DNA of 64,000 bases from Aedes albopictus (Eukaryota; Arthropoda; Insecta; Diptera; Culicidae). The stretch lies in contig NC_085137.1 in the NCBI RefSeq assembly GCF_035046485.1, positions 250,765,233-250,829,232 of the forward strand. The letters run 5' to 3'. The translations under genes were made by a program, and so were the position numbers. Shown piece by piece: positions 33,411 to 44,079 of the stretch. Within the stretch, counting starts at the first letter, position 1. Each line of letters starts with the position of its first letter. The notes beneath the pieces were generated by a model. The model was not told the origin of the DNA. It saw only the letters and a list, made by a program, of their open reading frames with translations, and did no database searches.

Positions 33411-33973
33411 AGTTTAACCTGGTGATAACCACAGCAGATGTGTGAATCGGTCACATTCTGAATGATGAACGGCTGTTCTTCGACATTGTCGACGTCAGGA
33501 CCTAACATGGCACTAACGACTTTAAGCACTACCTGGTGATAATCAAGCTACGCCTAAAACTCCCCGCCAGCGGGGACTATCACGGTACAGTCTTAAGCGA
33601 CTGAAGCAACTGGTATCGTTTCAACATACGCGCATAATCTCGAGGCAACGTTGCCAGACTAGAGCGAGCTTGTTGTGCCCTCCCTAAACCTATCAACGAC
33701 CCAAGAGAGCACAATTGTATATGTGGAACGGAATCGAGAGAATGGTTCGATGAGAATCAGAGCGATTTTGGAGAAGAACAACGCAGTGCGGGCGGTAAAG
33801 CTGCAGCAAGGAACCCAGCAGAACGTGGAACTATACAAACAGAAGTGGAAATTGCAGGCTCGCCGCCTGGAAGAAGCAGAGTGCGATGAATTGGAGCCGC
33901 TGTGTCGTCAACGTGAACATGAGCGAGACAGACTTCCAATTCGTCTTCACATACGATGTTTACTCGTATACTA
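33411..33973 (+). pseudogene. RTE (JAM1-like) fragment, copy D
   Basis: A degraded endonuclease end (CCTGGTGATAACCACAGCAG matches the TWRSPQQ codons of copy B) passes into the linker (TTQESTIVYVERN, RAILEKNNAVRAVKLQQGTQ, QNVELYKQKWKLQARRLEEA). Stops and shifts throughout. It is interrupted at 33974 by inverted-repeat element E2. Confidence 0.75.
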
Positions 33974-35030
33974 CCCAAGTAACCAGTAAGCATTTAAAAT
34001 AGCATTCCTTCAGCATTATAGTTGCCTTTACGACAAGGCGTTTAATGCTAATTAGCCGTATATGCGCCTATAGTGCTATCTCACAGCAGGTTTTGGCAAA
34101 ATAACGGGCTGTCTAAGTGCTATCCCTTCAGGAACGTCGTGACGAAATGTCAAAGAAGCGTAACGCCTCGTCGAGCAAAAAAAAAAAACAAAAATAGATT
34201 GACGTCTGCTTCTCGTTCTCTCAGCCTGCTTCCCCGCTTCATCGTCCTTCCATATTCCAGCCGGTGCTAGGTGGTACTTTTTTGCTGATTTTTGTAGTGA
34301 TGTAGGTTTGAACTTACGATCCGGAGATGATTAATCATATCTGCTTCGGATTCTGTTGCTCCTGATCCACGATGCTAAAGCTGTCCCGGTGGCGTGCGTT
34401 GATTTAATCGCCAATATAAAGAATGATTCGATAACAGCTTCAGATTCAACATCCAAAACTTGTTTTCATTGAGATATTTCATTGTGATAGAGCATTACGA
34501 TCCCTTCTTTTATATATCTGTGGAATAAGATTGTTTCTTCCCTCTTTCAAACAATCCTGTGATCCACCAAAGCATCCACCTATTCGGCACATATTTTCCG
34601 ACGAAATGATAAATAATTGGTGATTTTTTTATGGACAAGTTCCCAATTCAATCCAGCTGCAGTAATGTTTTCTTTGGTGCTTTTGGATGAGTAGGGGAAA
34701 ATGAAGAAACAAATGAGATGCACAAATTTGTAAACAGAAGCATAGGCTCTGTAAGAGAGAGACAAAATGTGTTGCCAAATGCGTAACATTTCTCCCAACC
34801 TTTTTGCTCCTAGCATTTAAAGAGCAGTTGAAAAGCATTCTGTATGCTCCCAAGTGAAACTACTTCAAGCAGTTGAAATGCTAATTAACAGCCGAAAGCT
34901 TTTCAGCAGCACAGCTTATGCTAACTCAAGGCAGCTATGCATTCGAACTGCTTATGTAGGGCAGCAAGCAGTTTAAATGCGAAATACGGGCTGATACACG
35001 GCTTATTCAAATGCTTAGTGGTTACCTGGG
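33974..35030. mobile_element. Non-autonomous inverted-repeat element E2 (CCCAAGTAAC ends)
   Basis: The left end CCCAAGTAACCAGTAAGCAT and the right end, reversed (CCCAGGTAACCACTAAGCAT), differ at two positions. TA is repeated on both flanks (33972-33973, 35031-35032), inside a wider GTATAC that is itself palindromic. Subterminal regions on both sides are rich in AGCATTT, AGCAG and GCTTATTCAAATGC motifs. There is no transposase; frames inside are short. 1,057 bp. Confidence 0.8.
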
Positions 35031-35032
35031 TA

Positions 35033-35940
35033 GTATACGTATTGTAGAGATAAAAGTATCCCAGCCTTTCAGAGAGCCACAGATTCCTTTTGAGTAATTC
35101 CAAAACAGTTCTGCCGTGGATCAACTCGGACACAATTGGTTAAATTCTAGAAGAAATTCAGTCCGAAGAAAGGCGCCAGGTTTCCATCAAACTCAATGTA
35201 CCGGTTGAGGGTAGCAAATGAGAAAAGGTCCCACGATGTATTCGAATGGTAACTGTTACAAGGCAGTTAATAATACTCATTTGTGAACCGTTGTGAAAAT
35301 CAAGAGGCTGGTTGGTCGTGGTATGCAGTAGAAGGATCTTTTTCGAACCGAGAGATCGTAGTGGCGGCTCGTACAGGCAGAATTATTCGCAGAATAGATA
35401 CCCATTCTGAAGAAAAATAAGGCGGCAAAAGAAAAAAATTAAGGTTTGAGGCAGATAGTCGGACCACTATTCGTCGTTCGTTGACGAACTCATCGTGAAG
35501 CGTATTAATGGTAGTACAGAAGCGTCTTCACTAGTGGCGTACGATGGGCAATATCATGTGATCCTGCCAATAACCCATCAAAACGCGAGATTTTTTCATC
35601 CACGATCTTATCCGCACAAAGTCGATGCATGGCAAAGATGATTAGAACAGCGAAAACAGCCAAGGAATCAGTCAACAACTGTCGTGCCCCGCCAGGAGAA
35701 CTGTTTCAGGGTATTCTCTACTACGGCCGTTACCTGCTTTAATTGTTAGTTGACCCGTAAACACCCGGGATGATCTTCTTTTGGATGAAATGCAATATCA
35801 TCTTTGTTTTAAAACATTTTACCCTGGAGTCTTTTTAATAGTCAGAGGGAATAGTTGTGCTATGAAATGCATGGTACCTCCCCCCTTTGCGACCTTTCTC
35901 TTTTTCTGGCGCCTCTACAGGCCTTCAAAGTAGTCCGAAG
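35033..35940. other. Decayed, unassigned stretch
   Basis: Contains a broken frame reading YDGQYHVILPITHQNARFF near 35545-35600 that faintly recalls the integrase N-terminus of BEL/Pao-type polyproteins, but stops follow at once and I cannot support an assignment. The rest shows no recognisable feature. Confidence 0.2.
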
Positions 35941-35949
35941 TTTGTGTAA

Positions 35950-36790
35950 CAAATCCAACTATCTGAACCAAATTATAACCACAGAACATAGACTACGGTA
36001 CTCAAAAAGCCTCAAAACACCTCTACAAAATTCATGGTACAATAATTGGGACATCTAGGCCATCCAAAGTACTTTGGAATTTATTTTCTTAAGATCTTCT
36101 AAATCTACCATCATTTGTGTTTACTCTGTTCAAGAAATTTAGTCATTTAGTCATAGGACCTCGCAATGCTACGAGCAACTTCATATTGTGGTAGTTACAC
36201 ATTCCATGAAATACAAATAGCCTCCAATACACTTTGAAGTTTGGAAAACGGTATCTACATACTGTATGATACTTTAATTGTAAAAGCTATTCATCGAATG
36301 TAGTCTATACCGCTGATGGAGCCTCAGTTCACAGTTATAATGCGTTTGGTACATTCATGGGACATTGCAGGCATTCCAAACTATACTGGTATTAGGATCA
36401 TCAAGGTCTACAGGCTCTACCATTGTTCCTCTTCACTTTATCGGCATAACTCTTCCAAGATTGTGTCTGTTACACCTCATAACATTAGGAGTATCTCAAT
36501 GTGTTGCTACTTGTATGTCCACTGGCATATAAATAGACCCTAATGTATTTAGAAGTATGGCTAATATTATCTGTAAGTATTTGGATGTTTCTATTGTAGC
36601 GAATGCTCGCGGAATATAATCTACGCTACTCTAAGAGCCTCAGAGTGCAATTCCGACAACTAAGCGACATTCACTTGGTGATCTAGGTCATCCAAACTAT
36701 TCTGGAATGAAGACGTTCAAAGTCCGCAGGCTCTACTCTTGTTTCTCTTTTATCTATCAGTAAAATTCATTCACAATTCTGCTGTACTCC
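35950..36790 (+). repeat. Tandem satellite, ~317-bp monomer, about 2.5 units
   Basis: The landmark GACATCTAGGCCATCCAAAG (36051 region) recurs as GACATTGCAGGCATTCCAAA (36361) and TGATCTAGGTCATCCAAACT (36680), each followed by TCTAC-CTCTAC...TTGTT. Monomers are well diverged. It directly abuts satellite array 2. Frames such as 36316-36543 are by-products. Confidence 0.75.
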
Positions 36791-38800
36791 AAGACTACTG
36801 CCAAGATTTTTGTTCAAGAACCTATTCAGGAATTTCTCCAGGAATTGAAACCTCCAAAACTTGATCCATGTATACCTCCAGGATCCACCGTGAAATCCTC
36901 TAGACATTATTCCTGGCATTGCTCCAAAAATTCCTCCAGGAATTCTTTAATAATTCCTCCCGGAATTTCTTTACAAATTTATCTAAGAAATCCTCAAAAA
37001 TTACTGCAGGAATTACTCCAAGAATTTATCTCGGAATTGCTTCGAAAATTTCTCCAGGGATTTTTTTCGGATATTTTTCAAGAAAACTCTCTACGAAATC
37101 CTACAGAAATTGCTCCAGAAATGCCTACAAGAATTCCTCCTGGAATTCCACCAAGAATTTCCTCAAGTAACATACTTGTTATAGAAGAGTCATGGTGGCG
37201 CAGGTTTTTGTTGCACAGAAGTCACTGTGACTTACTTCTAACAAACAAACACTTACTTGCTAGAAGTAAGCCACAGTGACTTCTGCGCAACAAAAACCTG
37301 CGCCGCCGGGACTCTTCTGTGACAAGTGTGTTGCTTGGGTCTTCAGGAATTCCTCCAAGCATTCCTCCAGAAATGCTTCCAAGAATTCTCCAGGGATTGC
37401 CCCAGGAACTCTTCCATAAGTTCCTCCAAATAATCCCTCATAAATTCCTCCATGACATTCGCCAAGAATTCCTCAAAGAATCTCTCCAAGTATTCCTCCA
37501 AAACATTCTGCCGATAATTCCTCCAGGAATTTCCCAAGAAATTCCTCAAAAATTCTTCCAGGAATTTCTCCAAGAATTCTACCCCAAATTCTTACAAGAA
37601 TCCATCCAGGAATATCTCCAGGTATTCCTTCTAGAGTTAACCAGGAATTTCTTCAAGAATTGATCCACATATTTCTGAATTTCTCTAACATTTCTACCAA
37701 GAATTCCTCAAAGAATTCCTCTAGGTATTCCTCCATAAAAATTTCTCCAGGAAGTCCTCCAAGGCTTGCCAAGAAATTTTCTAAGCATTCCTCCAGGAAT
37801 TCCTCCAAGAGTTTCTCCATCAATTTCTCAAGGCATGCCTCCAAGAATTTCTCCTGAAATTCCTCGAAGAATTCCTCTAGAAACCTGCAGGAAATCCCCC
37901 AGAAATTCTTCCAAAAAATACTCTAGGAATTCCTCCGAGATTTGTTTCAGGCATTTCTCCAGAAATTCATCCAGGAATTTGTCGTGATTTTTTTCAAGAA
38001 CCTCCTATAGATATTACTTCAGCAATTCCTTTAGGAACTTCTTCAGGAATTCTTCGAAGAAGTCTGGAGGAAATTTCGAAGGAATTCCTAGAGTACTTTC
38101 TGGAAGAATTCATGTAGTAGTTTGTAAAGGAATTTTTAAAGAATTTCGTGAGAAATATTTAAGAGGAATTCCTGGATTTCCTGAAGTATTTCCTGTAAGA
38201 ATCATGAAAAAAAATCTGGAGGAATCCTGAAAATAATTGCTGGAGGTATTCCGGGAATATTTTCAGGAGGAATTCTAAAAGTATTCTGTAATGCCTGGAG
38301 GAGTTCCTGAAGGAACATCTGGAATATTTCTTGTAGGAATTCCTGGAGGATTTTCTGGAACACATCCCAAAGAAATTCCTATAATAATTCCTGGAGGAAT
38401 TCTTAGAGTATTTGCTGGATGAATTTCTGGATTATATCCTGGAGGAATTCCTAGAGAAGTTCCTGAAAGAATACCTGAATTGATATATGACTGATGGAAT
38501 TCATGGAAAAATTTGTGGAGTAATTCAATAAGGATTTCTGGAGGAAACTCTAGAGAATTTCTAGGAGCAGTTACGGAAAGAATTTATGGAGGAATCTTTG
38601 TATAAACCAGTTAAGGAATTATTGAAGGAGTTCCATAAAGAATTCCAAGCGGAAACCTTGGGAAAATCCCATGATAAACTTCTTGAGAAGTAACCGAAGG
38701 AATTTTTTTAATGAACTTGTAATTCCCAACGGAATATTTGATTGTATCCGTTGCGGAATTCCTTGAAGGCAATAAGGAGCTATACCATACTCACGGATCT
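36791..38800. repeat. Satellite array 2: 12-bp unit, orientation switch near 38,055
   Basis: From 36.8 to 38.04 kb units run in minus sense (TCCAGGAATTCC-like); from ~38.07 kb they run in plus sense (GGAATTCCTGGA-like). The switch falls on a perfect 12-bp palindrome TTCTTCGAAGAA (38050-38061). E5 interrupts the array at 37162. Open frames in both senses are by-products of the unit. Confidence 0.8.
37162..37339. mobile_element. Palindromic MITE E5 (CCCAAGTAAC-type ends, TC duplication)
   Basis: Left end CTCAAGTAACATACTTGTTA; right end reversed CCCAAGCAACACACTTGTCA; both followed by AGAAGAGTC. Arms of ~75 bp pair across most of the 178-bp element (GCAGGTTTTTGTTG, GAAGTCACTGTG and AGAAGTAAG are inverted). 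TC is repeated at 37160-37161 and 37340-37341; because TC is not palindromic this is direct evidence for a 2-bp target duplication. Confidence 0.82.
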
Positions 38801-38818
38801 TGGACGTACCGTAAACCG

Positions 38819-39023
38819 GGGTCAAATTGATCTCCGGGTCGAAATTGATCAGACTATTTTCCGTTAGATAAAACATACTTCAAATAGTTTTCAAGCAAAT
38901 AACGTTTAGTAGCGGTTCCCAACTGCACGATAGTTGAAAGTAAATTATTTAAAATATGCTAAACCTAACCGAAAAACGCGTGATCAATTTCGACCCGAAG
39001 ATCAATTTGACCCCGGTTTACGG
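38819..39023. mobile_element. 205-bp foldback MITE with TA target (Tc1/mariner-like)
   Basis: Left end CCGTAAACCGGGGTCAAATT and its inverted copy at the right (AATTTGACCCCGGTTTACGG) match over ~45 bases with one clear mismatch. TA is present at 38817-38818 and 39024-39025. No coding capacity. It sits at the right edge of array 2. Confidence 0.82.
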
Positions 39024-39025
39024 TA

Positions 39026-39681
39026 CGCAGTACCTATTCGACGGTGAAATGCCTCAAGATGAAGCGTAGCAAACCCCGTAAGGACATAATATACAAGTTT
39101 CTGGAGAAAAGTCCTTGAGGCGGGTTTTGAGGTGAGGGCTCTTACCGCTTAAGGTGAAACTGCAAGCATTTCTTCCACATGTAGAGTATGGATCAGGGTA
39201 TCTTCTGGTTTTTTACGCGGTAGAAAATGTTTTTCGTTTTTGCAGAAACCATTTTTGAACTAGTGTGATTTTGGAGGCAAAGTGAAAAAGCCGCTATTTT
39301 TCAAGCCGCTTCGTCGTCGTGCCGATTTGGCTGTGCTCATCATCTGGTGAGCTCGTTCCATTTTATCATAATATATAATGCTAAAGGATGTATAAAATTC
39401 TGCTCTGGCTTTTGTGTATTTATCTAACAAATATTGAAAAGTTCGTCACGTCATGTGTCGGCGCTAGTTCCCAAAGCACATTCAGTTGATAATAAATATT
39501 TTTCTTTCATTTTTTGCATTTACACAAAAATTTGAATGGTTCGTCATCTTCGGTGACGACATCTGTAATATTTTCGTCAGCTTCCTGTGACGGACACTAG
39601 TAAGTCCGATAAGGCCGTTACAAATATTTATTTCACTTTTTGTCCCACCGCTCTTTAGCTGGTCAAGGGGGGGGGGGGGAT
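39026..39681. other. No gene seen; ends in a poly(G) tract
   Basis: Mixed AT-rich sequence. TTCGTCA recurs (39436, 39540, 39575), hinting at an old internal duplication. A G13 tract lies at 39667-39679, next to E3. Confidence 0.35.
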
Positions 39682-40033
39682 CCCAAGTAACATTCTAAGT
39701 TTTGTTCGGCTCTACAAGAGATCTTCATGACCAATTTTAAAAAAATCGCAATAAAACTGATTTATACATCAAAACCTCTTGATAAACTTTTTAAGAGCAT
39801 CTTCCGGCTAAGTGGACCACTCTCGGAGAGGTTTTGCAAACCGCATTAAAACCGTTTTAAAACCTACCCAAGTAACAATTCAAAATCATTAATAAGCATG
39901 CGAGATTCAAAATCATTAATAAGCATGCGAGATAATCAAATGTTCTACAAAAGCGCCGACAGTTGAACAAGAGTATATGTTGAACAAAGTCGCGAATAAA
40001 TGCTTCATGCATCGAAAACTGCACGTTTGTTAA

Positions 40034-41461
40034 TCATATTTCTGCTCATTGAATAACACAACGTACCAAATAGCCCAGTACTTGTCGAGCATCCTCGGAA
40101 AAATCGTTGGGAAAACGGAAAATCATGTCGTCAACAGTTTCGTCTTTGCCACGGAGGTACCAGGAACGCAGATCAGCGAAGACGAAGTCATGTTTTCGTT
40201 GGATGTTACTTCGTTATACACGAACGTGCCGGTTGACTACGCGATAGAATGTATCAACCGACGATGGAACGAAGTTGAAGCACACACACCAATCGACCAG
40301 AACAGCTTCGTAGCAGCCGTCAAGCTTGTGTTGGGGTCCACCTTTTTTGTACACAGAGGAGTGTTCTACAAACAAAATTTCGGCGTACCAATGGGTTCCC
40401 CTCTATCACCGGTTGTGGCAAATCTAGTGATGGAGAGGCTGGAACAAGAAAGCATACGCAAGTTGGAGGAAAAGCAGACACCGATGAAGATATATCGCCG
40501 CTACGTAGACGACTGCTTCTGTGTGGCTAAACGGAACTACATCGACACGATAGTAGCAACCTTCAATGAGTTTCACGAGAAACTGAAATTCACCGTAGAA
40601 AATGAGGAAGACAACAAACTTAAATTTCTTGACATGACGCTACAAAGAAGGGATGGAGTAATCGTGAAAATTTGGACACCTAAACAGACGAATGGACGCT
40701 ACTTGGACTACAATTCGGAAAGCCCGTTTCAACATAAACGTAACACGGCGATAGCGCTTATTGACCGTACAATAAAACTGACGAACGCTAGTGAACGACA
40801 CAAAACAATTATGACAGTCAAACAAATTTTAGTAAAAAACCACTACCCAAATTGGTTCATTAACAAATTGTTAAAACAAAGAACAGACAGACACTATAAC
40901 ACCTTAAGACACGAAGAAAGACAAACACAAGACAAAAAATATGTTTCTACACCCTACATTCCATATCTGAGCGAAAAGCTAACGAAAATTCTAAACAAAC
41001 ACGACATTACATTAGCCTACCAACCACGGAACAAAATAAAACAGACAATATTTAGTAAACTTAAGGACCCAATCCCGAAAGAAAAGACAAAAAATGTAGT
41101 ATATGCAGTACCATGCAGCTCAGACGATGGAAAGATTTACGTAGGACAAACAGGTAGAATGTTAGAGACGCGGCTAAACGAGCATAGAAATAACATAAGG
41201 AAGAAGGAAGCGAAAACAGGACTAGGACAACACCACATTGAAGAAGGATACGATTTCGACTTCCAAAAAACCGAGATCCTAGAAAGAATTGACAACCAGG
41301 AGAGCAGAACTATCGCAGAGGCCTTCCATATAAAGCTACTAGGGAATAACACTACTGTAAACCTACAGCGCGAGTGTGGTGGTATAGACGCAGCGTACAA
41401 CGGACTAGCGTGCAAAATACGAACGTTGTCGAAGCGCACACAGCCGAGACGAGCCGAATGA
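40034..41461 (+). CDS. Penelope-like element, RT plus GIY-YIG endonuclease, 5'-truncated
   Basis: One uninterrupted frame of ~475 codons (first stop upstream at 40031). RT residues, counting from 40049: FSLDVTSLYTNVP (~49-61, first catalytic Asp), FGVPMGSPLSPVVANLVME (~111-129), RRYVDDCFCV (~150-159, catalytic YVDD), LKFLDMTL (~191-198). The C-terminal GIY-YIG nuclease shows NVVYAVPC (~349-356), KIYVGQTGR (~362-370), TRLNEHR (~374-380) and AEAFHIKLLGN (~423-433). This RT/GIY-YIG order is diagnostic of Penelope-like elements, which prime on nicked DNA. There is no true start: the usual N-terminal part is missing and the frame simply opens at 40034. No internal stops, so the insertion is relatively young. 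Confidence 0.92.
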   Translation, partial: SYFCSLNNTTYQIAQYLSSILGKIVGKTENHVVNSFVFATEVPGTQISEDEVMFSLDVTSLYTNVPVDYAIECINRRWNEVEAHTPIDQNSFVAAVKLVLGSTFFVHRGVFYKQNFGVPMGSPLSPVVANLVMERLEQESIRKLEEKQTPMKIYRRYVDDCFCVAKRNYIDTIVATFNEFHEKLKFTVENEEDNKLKFLDMTLQRRDGVIVKIWTPKQTNGRYLDYNSESPFQHKRNTAIALIDRTIKLTNASERHKTIMTVKQILVKNHYPNWFINKLLKQRTDRHYNTLRHEERQTQDKKYVSTPYIPYLSEKLTKILNKHDITLAYQPRNKIKQTIFSKLKDPIPKEKTKNVVYAVPCSSDDGKIYVGQTGRMLETRLNEHRNNIRKKEAKTGLGQHHIEEGYDFDFQKTEILERIDNQESRTIAEAFHIKLLGNNTTVNLQRECGGIDAAYNGLACKIRTLSKRTQPRRAE

Positions 41462-41612
41462 CGCAATCTGACGAAATAATATACATAGAAATAGGACTTA
41501 GGGTTAGTTGTTAGACCACAGTGGTGGAGAACAAACGTTTTGTGTAAGTGGGTGGTAATTTCAAATTGTAGACCAAGAAGGAAAATTGTATTAACTTAAC
41601 TCAATAAATGTT

Positions 41613-41670
41613 CACAGATCTGATGATGGCTGAATGAAGTAGGCCGAAACGTTATGCCAAAACGATTTGG
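41613..41670 (+). ncRNA. Hammerhead-ribozyme-like motif 3' of the Penelope element
   Basis: CTGATGA (41620-41626) and GAAAC (41646-41650) occur in hammerhead order and spacing, with a GGC/GCC stem between them. CGTT/AACG (41650-41653/41661-41664) could form stem III, and CAGAT/ATTTG (41615-41619/41665-41669) stem I. Penelope-like elements are known to carry hammerhead motifs. No clean cleavage triplet is left between stems III and I, so it may be inactive or folded differently. Confidence 0.5.
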
Positions 41671-42711
41671 AAAGTCTTTTTTCACCGAAAAAAATCAACA
41701 AATCTCGAAACACGAAACATAATCGAACAGAAGTTTAAAGAATGTTGTTTAGGTATTCACATCATCTGCCTAACAATGCTCTAATAATGACAGAGTACAA
41801 GCTGCTTCCGATGAATTAGATGCCGTTATTCTACATATGATCTATAAATGGAACAAGTAGCTTATTAACAGTTTAACAATTTTTGCTTGATCATTTTATT
41901 CAGCTTCAATAATATAGCTTAACAACAAGATGTTATCAGCTTTCTTCGGAACAAATGTAACGCTTTTATTCAAGCAATGTTGTAGCAGTGGAACTGTATT
42001 ACTTGATTATCGTTGTTCGCCATGTCCCATTAGTAAACACAATTGTTGATTTAGAGTCTAAGAAGAGCATCCGTGGCTACAATCTTGAACACCAAACAAA
42101 TATCTCGCAGCAGCTTAACATATTACAAAATCATTCTGGCTCACCTTTTGCACTACACACTCCAACGATAGCAAAGCCGCCAGCAGAAACACCAGAAAAG
42201 GCAGCTGAAATGGCTCCTGGGCGGCTCTTCTATTTGGTATTGACGAATAGAATAAACACTTTGATGCCACCGGTAAAACCGGGATCAGCTTCCGTGTGTT
42301 CAATTTTTTTTTGGCTTCTTGGAGATATGCACCAACGTCACCCTTTTCCTACCTCCGAAACAAATCAGGAGCGGTAATAATAAAACAAAGTTCACTTGTT
42401 TGGGCGTTCAAATAAAACAAATGTTCGAAGATTTACCAAACTTTGTGACACAACAACAAACAATACCGTGAATGACTGACGGATTGACACATTTATCAGC
42501 ATACTCCTATGCCTAGCATATGCCTAATGAATAAACGTTGCAGTTACAATATTCAAACATTGATCAGCTTCAATGTTTATGAAGATAATTTTTTGAATAA
42601 AATAATTAAGCAATGTTTAAGCAACATATGTACGCTAAAGTATTCAACTCAGGAATTGAATATAAATGCTGCTTTAAATCTGCCGATTCATGTACATAAT
42701 TCTGATTGAAG
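41671..42711. other. Interior of E4, no gene seen
   Basis: The Penelope 3' flank runs to ~41730. After that the AT-rich E4 interior resumes. Short frames (41988-42377, 42303-42115) have no motif. Confidence 0.4.
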
Positions 42712-42775
42712 CCGAGCGAATGCAGACGACTGTCAACCAAAAGGTCCCGAGTTCAAGTCTTTCCATTAGTGTGAT
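42712..42775 (+). other. tRNA-like segment, possible SINE head
   Basis: GCCGAGCGAATGCAGACGAC followed ~25 bases on by GAGTTCAAGTC resembles A- and B-boxes of a tRNA, with GTCAACC/AAAGGT between. No cloverleaf with a proper acceptor stem can be made out. Most likely the head of a tRNA-derived SINE or a tRNA pseudogene inside E4. Confidence 0.3.
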
Positions 42776-43426
42776 TTGTTCCATAAAAATGTAATAAAAT
42801 GGTGATGTTGTAGGTATATATATGATCAGAAATAGATAGTCCAGATTACATACAAATGCAGAAACATAGAAAGTAAAATTATTTTTGCCATTTTATTTTT
42901 ACAATGATATTGAAGAAACGTTTAAGAAACGTTTTTGCTTCAGTTGAAAAATCATATTTATTAATAGAGATGAAATCCGCATGGGATGTGTCATAACACC
43001 AGCATGTTTTGATTGTATTATGGTGGAATAAATGTCGAAGAAAGCTTGGTATTATGCACTTTGCTGCTAATGCACAAGAATGGTGTCTAAAGCCATTCTT
43101 AAACGATTAAACAAATAGTGTCAAACATCATTGTTTAAAAAACGTTGAAGAAATGTTTACGATATTTGTGTAAATAGTTGATGGTTTAAACGTTGAACAA
43201 GAGTTTATCAAACGATGTACGATCAGTGAATGAACATTCATTTCATCGTGCTGATGGATCTGTTGATGTTGAAAAGATTCTCATTTTTTGAGCGAACAAG
43301 AGTTTGGTTTATTTATTTGGCGAACAAGAGAATGGTTTTATTTCAAAATTATTCAAATATAATACGACATGCAGCTTAACAACGTTGCTTTGAGAAACAT
43401 TTCTTAAAGCAAAAATTGTTTCTTGG
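42776..43426. other. Right part of E4, AT-rich, no gene seen
   Basis: Phrases such as AAACGTTTAAGAAACGTTTTTG and GCGAACAAGAG recur, as in the left part of E4. No coding content. Confidence 0.4.
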
Positions 43427-44079
43427 GTAGTTGAAAAATTTCCCATTCTCGAGTGTTGTTGTTTTTTTTTTTCAACAAAAACTATGACAGCTCAAGATGC
43501 AGAGAAGCTTCTTCGATGGCACGTAAAGTTCAGGACGATACATCATTCGTAAGTAGAAGCGGTCATTTCAAAGTAATATTTTGTTGTTATTGTGTTGGTG
43601 GGCTTATGCGCATTCAATTTTACCGTGAATATTGGGGTGGCAGAATCATAAAATTAATGCGCTTCAAAAATAGTGAATATTATCATCTTGGAATGAAATA
43701 AATCAATTTGTTTATTTAGTAAAACTATCTCGAATCACAAGAAAACTCAGCAGAATGAGTTTATTTAAGTGAGCATGTTATGGAAATGGTGACAAACTAT
43801 CAATTCATTGCTCATTTGATCAAAATTAACTATTTTTCATTCCCGTTAGCTAATTCTTCAATATAGCGACAACCATAATCATGCCAGAAAGTTTACAAAT
43901 CGGAAAGTTTTGTTTACTCTTAAAATCTGTCTTTATGGATATCTCCATCATACTATAAAACATTTTATCAATGGTTTTCATAAAAGCAGTCATAAAACTG
44001 CGAGTTTTAATTATTGCTGTAATAAAACCCTAATAAAAATCAAACAAAACTAACCAGCAATGAAATTGTTACTTGGGAT

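Larger units (their letters stand above)
39867..43427. mobile_element. Inverted-repeat element E4 nested in E3
   Basis: Left end CCCAAGTAACAATTCAAAAT; right end reversed CCCAAGAAACAATTTTTGCT; TA on both flanks (39865-39866, 43428-43429). Immediately inside the left end is an exact 27-bp direct duplication (39878-39904 and 39905-39931). A Penelope-like element has inserted into it. GTTGAACAAGAGT occurs near both ends (39963 and 43193). No transposase is visible. Confidence 0.7.
39682..44077. mobile_element. Inverted-repeat element E3 (outer of a nest, CCCAAGTAAC ends)
   Basis: Starts CCCAAGTAACA (39682) and ends TGTTACTTGGG (44077), with AT repeated on both flanks (39680-39681, 44078-44079). 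Both inner margins contain AATAAAAC and AAAACC motifs in inverted sense. The original element would be under 1 kb; it is inflated to 4.4 kb by E4, which sits inside it. Confidence 0.7.

Noticed and set aside
35545..35700. Possible BEL/Pao integrase remnant
   Set aside because: Only a short phrase resembles the family and stops follow immediately; insufficient to annotate.
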